A DNA stretch of 64,000 nt from Cyanoderma ruficeps (GCA_008694505.1 VZDJ01000623.1:3406442-3470441); one strand, 5' to 3'; positions 11,981 to 25,489 are shown, counted from the first letter of the stretch. Translations and numbers: made by a program. The notes: generated from the letters alone by a model not told the origin.

Positions 11981-14810
11981 AAGCTGTACTACTTCTTCTC
12001 CCATGGTTGCCATCAATTGTTTTATTGATCTAGTCCATTACAGACTCGGGAAAAGAATTGTTTATTGCAGTGAGAACTTTGACTAGAAATATTTCTTTTC
12101 CCCTCACTACACTCAGAACTTGCTATCACAGATGTTTTTAATCATCAAACATGTTGACTTAAGTCTACAAAAAGCATCAGGAAAATACTGGATATCATTC
12201 CCCACTAACTAAAAGCCTTTTTTCTGATCTTTCTATAACAACTAACACGTTCAGTTTATTGGCATCTATTGGGACTTTCATATGAAAGAACTTCAGCAGA
12301 AAAAATATCTCTGCTCTTCACTTATGGCTGGATGAAAAACTAGTTGATATCAAACGGAGGCTTCCCACTGTTCCACAATGTTTTACATCAGATTATTAAT
12401 GTACTGCAAGCTGATGGTACATAAAAAATCTCAAATGATTTCTCTGAAAGTTTGCATGCAAAGAGACTGCAAAATTTGTCCTCAGCATTTAAACGCTTTT
12501 AGAACAACTGAATTGATGTCAGGGTAGAGAAATGATTAATAGCAAAAGATAATTTAGCTACAAGCACTGTTAAATATTCTTCCTCATTATATGAATATGT
12601 ATATAGTCGTGCTAAAAATCCAAAACATATTGTAGCAGCTCCATGCAAAAGCAGCATTTTTAAGATTTTGAAGTATTCTGGCAGTCCAATTATTACTTAT
12701 AGAATCCCAAAAAATCCTATGTACTTGCATTATATTTTTAATTAGTTCACAAATTAGGCAACAGTTGATAACATAACACTTAACATTTCAGAGAAAGCTC
12801 AGCAATAAACAGGTGCTTTGTTACTGCACTCTCTTCTTTTTCAATTACAGGGAGAATAATGTTTTTACAAGGAATCAAACAAAGGTTAATTCGCAATTAG
12901 AATTTTGTGATGGGAAGAGGCTCTGTTGCTAAATTCTATGACTCACAAGTCCATCTATGAGATGCAGAAAGGAAAGGGAGGTCAAAAAATACTCCACAGA
13001 GATGTTCAGATGCTTGTCCATTGAACAGCAGTTCCCAGCTCAAATTATGTTGAATTAATGAGGACAGTGAAATGAAAATTTACCTACATAGAGATTAGGA
13101 GGAAAAGCAGAGAGGAGTTTTCCATTCTTTGTAGGAATGGCAGACTGGGAGATTAGGGGAGTTGCCAAAAATTGCAGCCAAAATAGGCAGAGAACTCCTA
13201 TCCCTTGGCTCCTACCTTGGTGCACCATTATAAGGTAAATTCTGATTTTATGTTCGTTTTTCTCTGGTGCCACATGAATTGTTGCAGTCTGGGAGGGGGG
13301 GTTGAATTCACAGGATGGAATTAAATCTACAGAAATGGCCCATAGCCCCTTGCTGTGATGAACCAGAGGGAAGGAGGAGTGGATGAGAACCTATATTCAT
13401 GTATCTGTTGGAGGCCAGCTCTTGCCTGCCCACACCTGTACTAGCCACACTATTCCCTGAGTGGCATCTGAATTGCTCTGCACAGTTTTTTGGGTACTGA
13501 AGCTATCTATACTCTGGTAGCTTCAGTTAAATTACATGGCAATAATGACTGATGCACAGCCATTCCTGAAAACAAGGTGTGTGCAGGGGAAAGACAGAGA
13601 TTCTGCTTAGAAAGGAAAAGCCTAAAGTAAGTTAAGGTGTAGTAAAGCTCCAGGAACTGTTTGCAGTGGGGTTCTGTGGTCTACAGTGCCCTTGGTTGAC
13701 TTGATCCACTCTTCCCTGATCGTCTAATAGGAGGACACCTTACTCACTGCCAGGACACTAACGAGAGGTGACCTCTAACCCTGCTTAGAAAGGAAAATAA
13801 TCCTTGCCCCTCCTGGCAGACAGGATACACCTCCTCCTGCTGCTAAAGTCATGCCTGGACATTGGCCTAATGGGTAAGTTTAATGTGCAGGATACTGCCA
13901 CAGCTAATGAGCGTGAGGCTCTGGTCTTTTCTCCAGGAACAGGAATCTGTGAGTGAAATGGCAGAGGAGCTGTATTTGAGACTTTAGGCTTGTCCCTGTT
14001 CTGCCACCCAGGGCCAGAACAAGGATTGAGACTCTAATCAGTCACCAATTTCCTTATCCTAAAACAGTAACTGAATTGAACTGTAAGACTTCAGCTTACA
14101 TTTTTTTAAACTGAGATTTATTTATAAAGGCAAAGCTTACATTTATCTTCAGTGTAGCACAGGCAAATTTGAACACTGATTTTATATTTTTTCCTAACTA
14201 GCTCTTGAAATGGATGAACAAGAATGATTTGCAGATTTTGGCAAAATCACTGCAAGGTATGGCCACACAGTGGCAAGCAAAGCAATTTAGCAGGATGAGG
14301 AAATACAGTCTCAGCAATGAGAAGGTTCTGCCATGAAAAAGGAGTGTGCAAGTGTTCCAAATACCTTGGCTCAATTGTTTATGAATATTTCTACATACCC
14401 TAAGTCATCGATATTCACCATAAATCAGGACAAAATAGTACATGAAAAATAAAAATTCAAGTTTGTATATGTTATCTGACTTTTAAGCCTGCAATAATCC
14501 TTTGGGTTTTACTCTTAAGCTGCTTGTAGTAATCATAAAGCTAAACTGTGCTTTAAAATGAAATCTGGCAACTTCCAGTAAAACTTGACTTCAGGACCTA
14601 AGGATCTAAAAGCCATTCTGATAACATCAGATTAATTCTAAAATTATTCTAAAATTATTGGAGTTGACGCCTGCAGTCTGATAAACAGGTATTTTCCAAG
14701 TCCTAAGCAGAAGGTGGGGAATAAAATGGAAAAAACCCATCTATACCCAGCTTGGAGCTTACATCCATCTACATCTTCCTTGCTCCCTTGTTCAACTGGA
14801 CAAAAAACGG
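11981..14810. other. Unique AT-rich non-coding sequence with CNE-like block
   Basis: No gene recognised. The interval 12340-12770 is AT-rich, low in repeats and dense in homeodomain-type TAAT/ATTA words plus the palindrome TTTGCATGCAAA at 12451-12462, a texture typical of conserved non-coding elements; conservation itself cannot be seen here. A short tandem duplication of an 11-mer (TTCTAAAATTA twice) lies at 14636-14657. Confidence 0.4.
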
Positions 14811-15168
14811 GGAGGATTTGGGTGACTTAATTTTGGCCTTCCAGTATGTAAAGGGAGCCTACAAGAAAGATGGAGAGAGGCTTTTTACAAGATCCTGGAG
14901 TGACAGGACAAGGGGATGGATTCAGAGTGGAAGAAGGTAAGCGTAGATTGGATATTAGAAAGAAGTCCTTTACTGTAAGGATGGTGAGGCACTGGAACAG
15001 GCATCCCAGAGAAGCTGTGGTCACCCCACCCATGGAAGTATACAAGACCAGTTTGGATGGAGCTCTGAGCCACCTGGTCTAGTGAAAGGTATCCCTGCTC
15101 ATGGCAAGGGGTTGGTATGAGATGATCTTTAATGTCCCTTCCAACCTGGGCCAGCTATATTCTATGAA
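14811..15168 (+). mobile_element. CR1 retrotransposon, 3' truncated copy
   Basis: Runs through the CR1 3' region in the expected order: 'ggccttccagtatgtaaagg', 'gattggatattagaaagaag', 'ggtgaggcactggaacaggc', 'atcccagagaagctgtgg', 'ccacctggtctagtgaaagg', and the end 'cccttccaacctggg' followed by one degenerate 'tattctatga' unit. About 350 bp remain, so the copy is 5' truncated as usual for CR1. It retains no ORF of the element with recognisable catalytic motifs; the short open frames across it are read-through of non-coding CR1 sequence. Confidence 0.93.
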
Positions 15169-18100
15169 GGGTACCCAAGCAATGTAAGATGCATTTTTGT
15201 CCATACATGTTTATCATTCTCCCTCCTGAATCCCAGCTGCGGGTTTTTCCTAGACATTTAAAGGAGGCAGGAAAATGACTTCTGCTTGGATGTGTACTTC
15301 AGGAGCTGAGTAGGTATGACCAGCCTTGTGGCATGGCAAAGTACCTGGTACCTTGTCAGTGACTGTTCATTTTGGAAACTTGCATGCGTTTTTGAGGTCA
15401 CACACCACGGTGGAACAAGGTTAAGCTAAGGCACCACCCAGCAGTCCCAAGAAATGTACACCTTCCCAGAAGATGGTCCCAGAAGAGGAACCACATCAGT
15501 CTCAGCTGAAGTGAGGCAACTTCTCTTTGGCTGCTCTGTCTTCAGACACTCCTTTGCTATTTAGCTTGCCCTCTCACTTGGTGAGAGCCCATCACTTCCT
15601 TTTCAAACTGCCACAGTTACAAACTTCATGAAGAAATTTGGAGAAGTAGCCCTGGAGGAGCCTAAAGCAAATCATGGAGTGGCACAAATGCCAGGCCCTC
15701 CTCAGCAGAAGGCAGGCTCATCCCTTGCCATGATCAATGGCCCTGATGCCGGGGCCAGGCAGTGTGTGCTCTGGAGGGGTCATCACCACACAACACCTTA
15801 AATCAACCTGTCTTCCCTCACATTTAAAACTTCCCTTGATTAATGATGCTGAAAGCCTGATAAATGAGAATCAGCTAAGTTGTGCATACAGATATCTGGG
15901 CAGATTAAATAATTAATCATCCTGTAATTAATAAAGACAGATACTGGCTTTTTCTGAACTTTCCCTCCTCCTCTTCTCACACAGACTTTCAAAAGGTTTT
16001 TGACAAAAATAACTACAGACACCAGCCACTAATCCTGCTTTCTGGGGGAGGGGGCCCCGCTGCTTTATTAATGTGGCAAAATCTGTGCATACATTTGAGC
16101 AGTAATGAGATCTCCAGGGCAAAGCATGACATCTGCTCCAGAACTTCTAAAATACAGGTTAATTTACACCAACCAAACCTCTTTGAAGCCAGGAGGTTTG
16201 ATTTTCACTTGTAGACTTAATGTAGTAGCGTCTGACAAGCATCCAGCCCTCAAAGGCCTTGCCATTACTTAGCTCCTGGTAAACGAGCCTATCAAAGCAC
16301 TTTATAAATAATACAACCAAATAATCTGTTGGCAGAGAAGCAGCTGAGTCCTTGGGCACCATTATGTGAGTGGTCACTTGCCCCAGAGGTGGCCACGACT
16401 GCAGGGATGGACCAAATGCTCTCAACATCCCCATTATTTCTGCTGTAGAAATCAAGAAACTTAAGCTCCTGAGGATAAGAAAAATGGATCTAATAGAAAA
16501 GGCAAAACAGAAGTTAGTTTGTTTTTTTCAGAGGAGACCAAGCTACTTATTTCACTCACTTTTTTGGTCAAGTATTGCATTTCTTGTTTCTTATATTGTT
16601 TGTGGGTTTTTTGTTTTGTCTGTTTCTTTTTATGTTTTCTTCTCTTTTTTTCCTTTTGTTTGTTTGGGGTTTTTTTATTTGTTTTTTTTTGTTTTGGATC
16701 TTTAAAGAGAGAAGGAAAATAGCGAAGGTATTACAACAAAATTATCAATGTAGTTAACTTCTTAAAATACATCAAGAAGGCAGGGACCATTTGTGGTGGG
16801 TGATGGTGGAATTGGGCTATTTGTTCCAGAGCTGTATAGAAATTCTTTCAAGTGATGAATGAATCACCCATCACCCCTTTGCACCTTCTTGTCAGGTTCT
16901 ATTCATTTGGGTTCAGGTCCTCATGGATTTAGAAATGGTCCTTAGGAGAAACAGGGGAGGCCAAACTATTCTAGGTGTCTAACATGAGTTCCAACACTGG
17001 TGCCCAACAGAACCTTTCACTTTTGTTAAACCAATTTATCTAAAGTGGTTTATCCTTGGGAAGGTTTACTGAGAACTCAATTACATCCTATTAGCATTTG
17101 CATGAGGAGATTTTGTACAGGACTCAGTTCTTCAAGCTGAAATAAAGATCATAATGAGCTCTCAGGGACAACAGGTGAGGCTGAGCAAATTCAGAGAGCA
17201 GATAGGGATAATTCACCTTTTTCCTTGTTTCATTTGTTGATTATTTTTTATGTTATTAAGAAGAATGTTTGCTAATATCTGCAACAGTCTACTAGGGGAA
17301 TATAGTGGCATATCAACCAGCTGCAGATTTCCAAGCAACTCTTTCAAAAAATACATGCCACTTGCTTTTCAAAGGTTATGGATTTGATACAGAAATTACT
17401 GGATAATTTTCTGATGCAGAAGGCTACTGAGGCTTTCTGGCCCTTGAAATCCATGAACTCACAAATTTGAATGAAATAAAGTAATTGAAAAACAAAGGCC
17501 ACTAGGACAGAGAATGAGTCCGGTGCAGATGTGTCTTAGACAAATCAATTTATTTTCCTTTGTCTGAAAGGCCCTTCCAACAAATTATTTAATGAGATTA
17601 TCCTAAATCTTTTTCACAGAAGTCAGCCTTAAATCTGATTTTAGAGATTACCTGCTGCAATAATCCAGACATAATTCCTGAAACGCACTCGGGAATGCTG
17701 GGTCCAGTATAGGACACATTTAGGCTACAGAAGAGCTGCAAATACCCCAAGAGACCCTGCTCACTGGGAGACTCTGGGAAAAGCTACTGTCTGTTTTGCA
17801 CACTTGCCAACCACAAATCAAATATATTAAAAAAAAAAAAGGGGGTAAAAGAGGAAAAAAAAGAGAGTGAAATTAATGGAGCTTTATGGACATCATCAGG
17901 ACTGCAGCAGGAAGTAATCAAGTACAAGATCACGTTGCTTGTGTGACTGTTGCCATGACATTCAAAAAGCACTTAGTGTTATCATAGACTATGAATATTC
18001 TGTTGGCTGATTGATAGACTGTGGCTTTTTTTCCTTGTAAGCAAATGCAATGACAATATTAAACAATTACTGATAATGTCACCCAGCTGCTTCCCTGCTG

Positions 18101-19714
18101 CCTGGGTGACAGGAATTCTGAACTGCAGGAAAAACAAATTTATTAAAGGATGGAGAATCACCCTCTTCTTGCTGGTGTTGCATTTGACCAGGCACAGCAC
18201 AGCAGAAGGCTTCATTTACAGCAAATGAAAGAAACACATCCTCAGTAAACTTTACTAGGGGAAATACCATGGGGCTTATTTAGCTCTGATTAGATCAATG
18301 AGACTCTCTAAATGCAGCAATTAAAAATACAATTGGTAGCAATGTAGCCTGTTTTAAGTGTCTGCACGCCTGAGAAGTTCATACAGGAATAAACTTGTTA
18401 AAGTACATTTCCTGATTAGTAAATAATCAATATGCAAGGTACTCAGTAGCTTCACATGGAGCAATGATATGGGCCAAATTTTCCTCAGCTAAGTGTTTCA
18501 CCTGCCTGCTGCCAAGAGCCACTGCAAAGGGCTTAATTTATGGGTTATTTACCAAATCGTGTCCATCTTTTCCCTTTATTATCCAGCAAGGACTATATGT
18601 ACCAGCATGCAATGTCTGACCACGAGCCAACCAGAATTTTGGGCTTGGATCAAAGATGCAAATGTTGGCTCCTGCTGTTGCTGGGTGTGATGGAGTCACT
18701 GGAAGCATAATCGGAAGATCTGCAGTGGAGCTTGCTGTGGGATTTGGGATTGTAGCCTTTGGCTACAAACTTGACCCAGATCTGATGGCCAGAACTAAAA
18801 TATCAGCACCTTATGAAACTACTTACAACACTGAGGACTTGGCAGATTCCACCACTATTTCATGCTTGAAACAGAGGGAGCTTTAGCTGCACTTCTGTGC
18901 CAAGGTTTTATTACTTGTCCCGGAAATGAGAAATCCAGGTCACACTTCAGAGATGCAGAGAGGTCATCTCCTCCCACCACTTGTGCTCCTTCCTGCATGC
19001 ATGAGGTTCTCAGGGTGAGAAGATCTGGTCCAAAGTGCACAGTGTCTCAGTTTTATGGCTTGCAGGGGAGGGTAAAGGCTCTCTCCTCTCTTGCTGTGAA
19101 TGTTATTGCTACATGTGAAGTCAAGGCAAATATCTTTACACATGATAAAGATTCAACCCTAAATTCATAGAGATTATACTCTCTCTAAACCCTATAAAAT
19201 TTAACAGAGATGAATATCCTGTTCATGGGCTTTTAAAGCATTTTATGTCATGGCTTTTATTTTATTTTACATTAATTTTTATAGGAGGGTTAAAGTAAAC
19301 CTGTAGCAATAACAGTGTTTTCTCTTAAATTTTACAACACTTTGCCAATAAAAATTGGCATTTTGGTATGTGCAGAGAGAAAAATATCAGAGGCTGACAA
19401 ATTAGAAAAAATGTGAGAGGTTTCACAACAAAAACAGGCAGTAGCTTGCCAGTTGGGTAAATCTTTGTGACATGTAAAAGATGATTTCAAAAATAGTGTT
19501 TTGAATCCCAAAGTGCACATTAATCAAGAGCAAAATGCTATATTACAATAAATATAAATATAAAGGCAGATCTCATGTGAGAGATGAGTTCAGGATGTAG
19601 ATGAAGGGAGATTCAGGATGTAGGACTCAAGAGAGATTTTTTACACATTTGCACACCACCTTCTAATAAAGTGTTGGACAATTTCTGGAAGACAATAATG
19701 GAAACTATTATGGT
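15169..19714. other. Unique non-coding sequence with T-rich tract
   Basis: No gene recognised. A T/G-rich low-complexity tract spans roughly 16580-16698 and explains the hydrophobic Phe/Leu-rich open frames there, which should not be taken as membrane proteins. An A12 G5 run lies at 17829-17845. At 18473 a 'gggccaaattttcctcagc' string weakly recalls the end of the sauropsid MITE-like repeat, but nothing after it supports this. Confidence 0.5.
16580..16698 (+). repeat. T-rich (TTTG/TTTC) low-complexity tract
   Basis: Runs of T broken mainly by single G or C bases, with several TTTTTTG-type units. It makes all three forward frames open over tens of codons and so produces spurious membrane-like ORFs. 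Confidence 0.85.
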
Positions 19715-19965
19715 TTAGAAAACATGACCAGTGAAGAAAGGTCAAGTGATGCAGGTTTCTGTTGTCCAGAAAAGAGAAGCCTGAGGGGCTGTGGAACAGA
19801 TTGTCATGGAAAGGTGTAAGATAGGGCGGGGATTAATTACAAGAGAAGGACAATCTAGTTTACTCTGCAGGGAGAAATGAAGTGGTCTTAGGAAAACCTC
19901 TTTAAGGGTAAGACTAGATGAGCACTGAGAGACGGCCTGGGAATCAAATCTCCTCTTTGAAATAT
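19715..19965 (+). mobile_element. Old, highly diverged CR1 relic
   Basis: Landmarks of an older CR1 subfamily are still readable: 'tggtttagaaaacatgacc', 'agagaagcctgaggggctg', 'gggattaattacaagagaag', 'gtcttaggaaaacctcttta', and 'gagacggcctgggaatcaaa'. The copy is more mutated than those at 15 and 52 kb and lacks a clear terminal octamer repeat, so it is likely an early insertion. The strand follows from the landmark order. Confidence 0.65.
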
Positions 19966-20100
19966 TAAGAATATTTTGTGGGTACTCCTACAATGGTCAG
20001 TGCAAATGTGCCTGTTTTCTGTTCAAGCCTGAGAGCCTTCCAAGCCTAATTTTTTAATAAATTTTACTATATAATAAGAGAGTTTGGCATATGCTGTTTC

Positions 20101-20265
20101 CAGAGCAGTTTACAAACAGACAGAGCTTCAGAATATTCTTTTGAAAGGTGTGTAGGTGGGCAGGTATTACAACTTCACTGCAGAAAACTGGGGGAGAGGA
20201 AAACATGGGTTAAGTAATTTCCCTAAGGCAAGGAAGCAACAAGCATGTCAGACAAGGTTCAACTA
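20101..20265 (-). mobile_element. MIR-type CORE-SINE relic, reverse orientation
   Basis: Read on the minus strand this follows MIR. On the plus strand the mirror landmarks are 'cagagcagtttacaaa', 'gtgggcaggtattacaac', 'cagaaaactgggggagagg', 'gggttaagtaatttccctaa' and a weak 'caaggttcaacta'. The order corresponds to the reverse complement of the MIR 3' part, core and start of the tRNA-related region. Diverged and inactive. Confidence 0.6.
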
Positions 20266-23200
20266 CAAGCATTTCTGCATCCAGCAATCCTCAGAAGCCC
20301 ACACCCACCCTTTCCATCTCAGAGCATCTACCTTTCAGGGCTCACTTTTCATCTGGCTCTATTTTCATGCAGTTTCCTAGCAGCTTCCTTGTTTTTTCCT
20401 CCTGAGCACTTTGCTAGTCACCACATCAATAGTTGCACAGCTTGAGTTTGTAGCTGCCTTATGACAGGTGAATAGAGCTCCTCACCAGCCTCCCCTTCTA
20501 CCAAAGTTCTGCTGAGCTGCATAAAGCATAGGACGGACCCAAGATTTTGTCCCAGTGAGCAAAAGTCTGCCACCAATGACACCATCAAACTTCCAGTAAC
20601 AAGAGCTGGATCTGACTGGAGAAGAGTTTGCTTTCTTGCCTGGAAGATGATCAGCACATGGCAAGAGTGCAGGTTACAGTGCTCATTGATTGCCCAAACT
20701 GTTCCTTTAAACAAATCTGCAGGAAAAAACCTCCTAGCCAGCTCAGGATGCCAGTTTCAGAGGGGAATAAGCAACCTTTAGGATTTTATCTGCTTTCATA
20801 TAGCATAGGGATAACGTCAGGGCTGGTGTTCTGTGAATTCCTGACAAAGGAGGTTGCTTTCCCTGAGCATGCCACAAATTCATTTAAAGATGAGAAGTCT
20901 GCCTGCCAAAGCCACAAACACAACAGAGGTATCACTTCAGATTGACAGCCATTGCTTTTTTTCTTTATTCCCTTCATTGTTTTTCAATTCACTTAGAAGG
21001 CCTCCACAGCCTTGAGGGACTAGGAACAATCACATTTAGAATAGTACAGATGTAATTCAATAATTCCCCTTTTTTCCTCCCTGAGACTTGCTCATTCACC
21101 AAAATAGCCTTCCACTTTCTTCTGCCTTTCTACATAAGGTATGGAATACCCCAACACTGCGATAAGTATTAATTATTCTCTCATAATCAGCTGGCTGGAG
21201 GACCCCATTCTTACCACAGGTTCTTTTAGAGTCAAGGCAGAAAATCCTCATGTCTTGTGTTGGAGGATTGATGCCAAACCATGGCTGACTCCTCTGTGGA
21301 ATTACCTCCTGGATGTGCAATAGCAACAGCACAGGCCTTCCCAGGCAGCCCCAGCCCCGTGAGCCCCAGCAGTCGCAGCTAATTTGTGCATATGCTGCCA
21401 TTGGATGGGTGCCACACAATTAAGAGGACGCCCTGGAGGCATTAACATTCCTCATCTCGCAGTGAGGGCGGTGAGAGAAGGCAGCAGAAGTTTATGGGGT
21501 GTTATCCATGAGAGTGTGTTATTTCAACAGCATTTGTACAAATCTGTGAGGACGATTCAGAGCTGGGCAGGGAGCCAACACAAAGAGGTTTCTGAGGCCA
21601 CAGTGGAAAACTCGGTAAGTCCCGGTTTGCTGGAAGAAGATGGTGATGAGACAGCATGGGGAACTGGTGGTGCTGGACTGGGAAATGCTGGTTTCACTTC
21701 TGACCTGTTCTTTCTGGGGTTACCCACACTCTTTAGGGCATTTGTGACCTCTACTCTCCAGAAAAGGCCATCAGCTAGATCCCTGTGAAGCCCTGACAAC
21801 AACAAGGGTATCAAGGTCTTCATCACTCCTGAGGAAGAATGGAGACGCTGAACAGCAAGGATGCCAGTGTTCTTCAGGGCCTGGATATCAAACCAAATGA
21901 CCTTAAAGTTCCAAAAGACCAGAGCCAAGATCTTGCCATGACAAAGTCCTTTCCACCTGAGAGCTTCTGGGGTGCAGGGGCCCTGTGGGTGAGTTTCTTT
22001 GGGCTATCAAAGAGCCCCTGTCCCTGGGGAATCCATCAGCTGAGTGCTCTGAGCTACTGCTGCAGCCTTAGACTGAGAGAAAAATCTGAGACTGACATGC
22101 TTTGACCAAGACATCTTGGAAGCAAGCAAACTGGAGAAGCTTTGACAGGAAAATTTTAAGCCAAATTTCCACCCTGTGTTGCTCTTAGAGGCCCAGTGAG
22201 TCCCATTACTGTCTGGCAGGAGGATCTTGGCTTCATGGTCCATCCCAAGCTGTGTCCAGACGGTCCATCTTTAGGACCACCTGGGAATGGTAAGCCTGGC
22301 ATGGAATTTACAAGCCTGGCATGGGCAGGACTGTGTCTATCCTCTTTATCAACATATTATAGGGAGGAAAGCACTTGGTGCCATTTCTCCCTGCATCACT
22401 CCTACATTTAAAAAGCCACAAAATATATAGAATAAATGAATTAAAAATACTGCACTTTCAGCTGCACTGATTTTGGAAGAATTACATTCTCTCCCACCAT
22501 TAGTGCATTTATCTCCCGGTGCGAAAATGTGTATACTGAGGCTTCAGCACTGCTGGCTAATAGAAGAGTGTTGCCATCATCATAAAAGGAAGAAAGTCGA
22601 TTCAAATCAAAACGCCACAAACAAACTATGACCTTATTCAAATCAGAAAAAAAAAAAAGCCCAATCCCAACCTCTTAACAGCTATGGCAGGATACAGAGA
22701 AGCTGAGAAGCCATGCAAGGCGCACAGCATTGATTACTGTGTAATAATGATTTCCCTTCAGCCCACAGACCCCACTGTATCCTTCATTCAGCATTCCAGA
22801 GCAAGTCTGAGCATCGTCGGGGCTGGCAAGTAACACACACCAGACCTCGCTGGGGGTTGCAGGTTAAGTATTGCACTTAGGTTTTATGGAGCAGAAGAGT
22901 AGATAAATTCTGTCAAATCAATGTAAATGCTCAGCAATAATTTTTGCTTCTGAGAGTCCTTAAGTGCTTTTTTAGGGTTTGGAAATATTTCTGTGTTCTT
23001 CATTTTGTGAATTGACATGAATCTCTCCTTGGTCCTGAGATTCAGTTTGGTTTGGTTTTGGTTTTGTTTGCTGAATTTACGGGTTGTTTGCTGGAAATTA
23101 GAGTTTAAGATATTTCCTTGTCCTTATTATGAGCTTTCTGGAGCATCAGAGTGGCCACACTCCTGGCTGAAGACAAACTGGCACAGTTCCTTCAAGGAAC

Positions 23201-23422
23201 ATTTCCCTCAAGGGTGGTGGTAGAACACAAGTTTGCATCACTAACTCTCTGCCTTGTATTTCATCCCCTTTGGGTTTGGTCTTTTCTCCACTGACACTAA
23301 TTCTTTTACAACATACGTAATAGGCAATGCAGCTTTATTTCATCCCCCTGTTTGTTCTAGGGGTGATACCTCCCAGGGAAGATTAATGATTTAAGCTGAT
23401 TAATGGTGTGCATACTTTCCAT
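20266..23422. other. Unique non-coding sequence; one exon-like segment
   Basis: No gene recognised. A segment at 21463-21614 has a weak acceptor and a perfect GTAAGT donor with one open frame (see findings), but its peptide is not recognised. A 13-bp direct repeat (AAGCCTGGCATGG) occurs at 22292-22304 and 22312-22324. The region 22450-22640 contains several CpGs in an AT-rich setting and may be a conserved element, unproven. Confidence 0.4.
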
Positions 23423-23512
23423 AGGGGAAAAAAGAAATTAAAAGAAAAAAAGAAAAGAAAAAAGAAAAAAAGAGAAGGGAAGGAAAAGGAAAGAAAAGAG
23501 AAGATAAAGAAT
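23423..23512 (+). repeat. Polypurine (GA/A-rich) tract
   Basis: From 23440 to 23504 there are 65 consecutive purines, mainly AAAG, AAAAG and GGAAA words, with a further purine run just upstream interrupted by TT. Simple low-complexity sequence; mirror-like purine tracts can form triplex DNA, which is inference. Confidence 0.9.
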
Positions 23513-25489
23513 TCCCTTCTCTTTTTCTGCACAGACTGAAAAATGTTATCTTCTCTTGAGTTTTGGGGTTTTTTTCTGCATTGATACTTGTTGTTTTCCA
23601 GTCTTTGATAGCCTCTTAAACAATTTTACCATCTTTCTGTACATCTGTGATGTTCTCATATTAATGTGAGTCATTCCCACCAATAAGCCTGGGACTGAGC
23701 TGAGTGTGTAAGAAACTACAGTTTATCTCTACTGAGTTTCAGGAGTTTTGCCAGGAAAAACTCTGACCCTACGCTATGTAGTCCCATTCACCTCCTTGTT
23801 CTGCCACCTTTCCCTTTTCTTCTTGCTCTATCCAGGAGAAAAGCCAGCTCACTTGGCAAAGAGGTTTGTTATATCTGTGGAAGAGGTTTGAAATATGTGG
23901 GCTGATGTTTCCCCTTGCACTTGCTGAGGCACCAGAATGTTGTTACCACCCGTTTAAAAGGATGTTCAAAAAAACCTTAATCCCAGACATATGTGACAAC
24001 ACTGTGGTCTAAGCCAAAAATAGAAAAAAACTACTTAGAACTTGTAAAGAGCAGGCTGGAGGTTAAAGAAATGCCAAAAAAAAATCTGTTCAATTTTTTT
24101 CTTCTCAATCTACCTGACAGTCTACTTTAATAATAATGTGTTTACTAACTAGAAAATTTTCACTCAACAAGAATGCAAAGATCATTAGTAAAGATCATTA
24201 GCACAAGAGTGATTTAAAACAGGGTAACTACTGGCATATACAGACACGTATTTCTAAAAATGAGTTGCGACACATAGTAAAAGTCACACCCATTTTATAA
24301 AGCTTTCTTTAGTCACCTGTGAAGTGGGGGAAAGTAATCAGATTCAGATTCCATGTGGACAAAGACCTTTATTCCAGGCAAAGATGGCATATAGAGAGAT
24401 GCAAATGGGAGGACATGAATTCCCTCCCCACCCTCAGCACATGGTTTTCCACAGTGCTGTGTTTTTGTTTGTGCATTCAGAACCTCCCTGGCATTTCCAT
24501 ACAGTCAGTTCAGCCCTGCTCACACCTACTCCCACGGCTGCCTGTTTTGTCAGCCTGGGTTACTCCAAAAAGGTGCAAGGAGAAATGATTTACTGCAGTC
24601 AATTTATCTGGAATACTTAGAGGGAATTTATGACATTAGCTTAAGTAAAAAATAGCCAGGTGACAGCAGTCATATTATGCTTGCTGATAATATTATACAC
24701 TGCATTGGGTGGGTATCAGGGTGAAAAGATAGAAAAGGCCAGGCATGAGTGGATGTTTCACGATGCAATTTTTAATTGCATGATTAGATGCTCCCTTCAC
24801 CCTAACCTCTGCACCCATATTTTCTTCTTCCTTGTGTGGGGTGGAGCTGCCTTAAGGGTGAATCAGGGAAGGTGTCTGCTCTATAAAGGGCTCCTTGGCA
24901 TTCGTGGCAGACAGAAGGTGCATGAGGAATGAAGCTGGGGAGTGCTGCAGAAGGTGAAGGAGCCTTTGGGTGATGTTTGGTGATGAGTGACTCATATATC
25001 CCAAACTTTTACTAATAATCCCTGACATCTAAGCTTTATTTTTGGGTTTCTGAGAGACACCCCTGGCACATCACTTGAAGAAAACCTGTGCTCTACCAGA
25101 AGCAAATGGTGAGGGACACAATGAACACAGAAAGTGCTGTGTGATATTGAGGAGACAGAGAAGTCAGAAATGGCCCAAAACTAAAAGAGGCCTGTAATGA
25201 TTCCTTCACGGCTCAATTCTGCAACAGTTAAATAGAGACAAACCAAAGCATGATTATAGGTTTTGATGAACTTTGATACTGTTATAATTAATGTTTCAGA
25301 AAAATGAAACATACAAGAAAATGGATAATTCTGTTTTCAGGGCAGTATTCAGTAAATAAGATCTAGGGTTATCTGGTAGGAAATGAGAAGAATACAAAAT
25401 AAGGAATAGATGCTCATTATCTGAGCACTGTCCATCTTATGCAGGAGACAAGAAGAAACCCTTGAAAAAAAACATTTGTGGGACTGCAT
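23513..25489. other. Unique non-coding sequence
   Basis: No gene recognised. A tandem 13-mer duplication (AAAGATCATTAGT then AAAGATCATTAGC) lies at 24177-24202. The open frames of about 90-98 codons around 24319-24620 and 24660-24932 match no family I know and lack convincing splice context. Confidence 0.45.

Noticed and set aside
14752..15082. Short open frames across the 15-kb CR1
   Set aside because: They read through CR1 3' non-coding sequence on both strands.
16370..16757. Phe-rich apparent membrane proteins
   Set aside because: All forward frames are open because of the T-rich low-complexity tract.
17540..17610. Possible MIR-like segment
   Set aside because: Only scattered similarity and no CORE landmark.
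18473..18500. GGGCCAAATT start of a possible sauropsid MITE
   Set aside because: The match ends after about ten bases and no mirror end was found.
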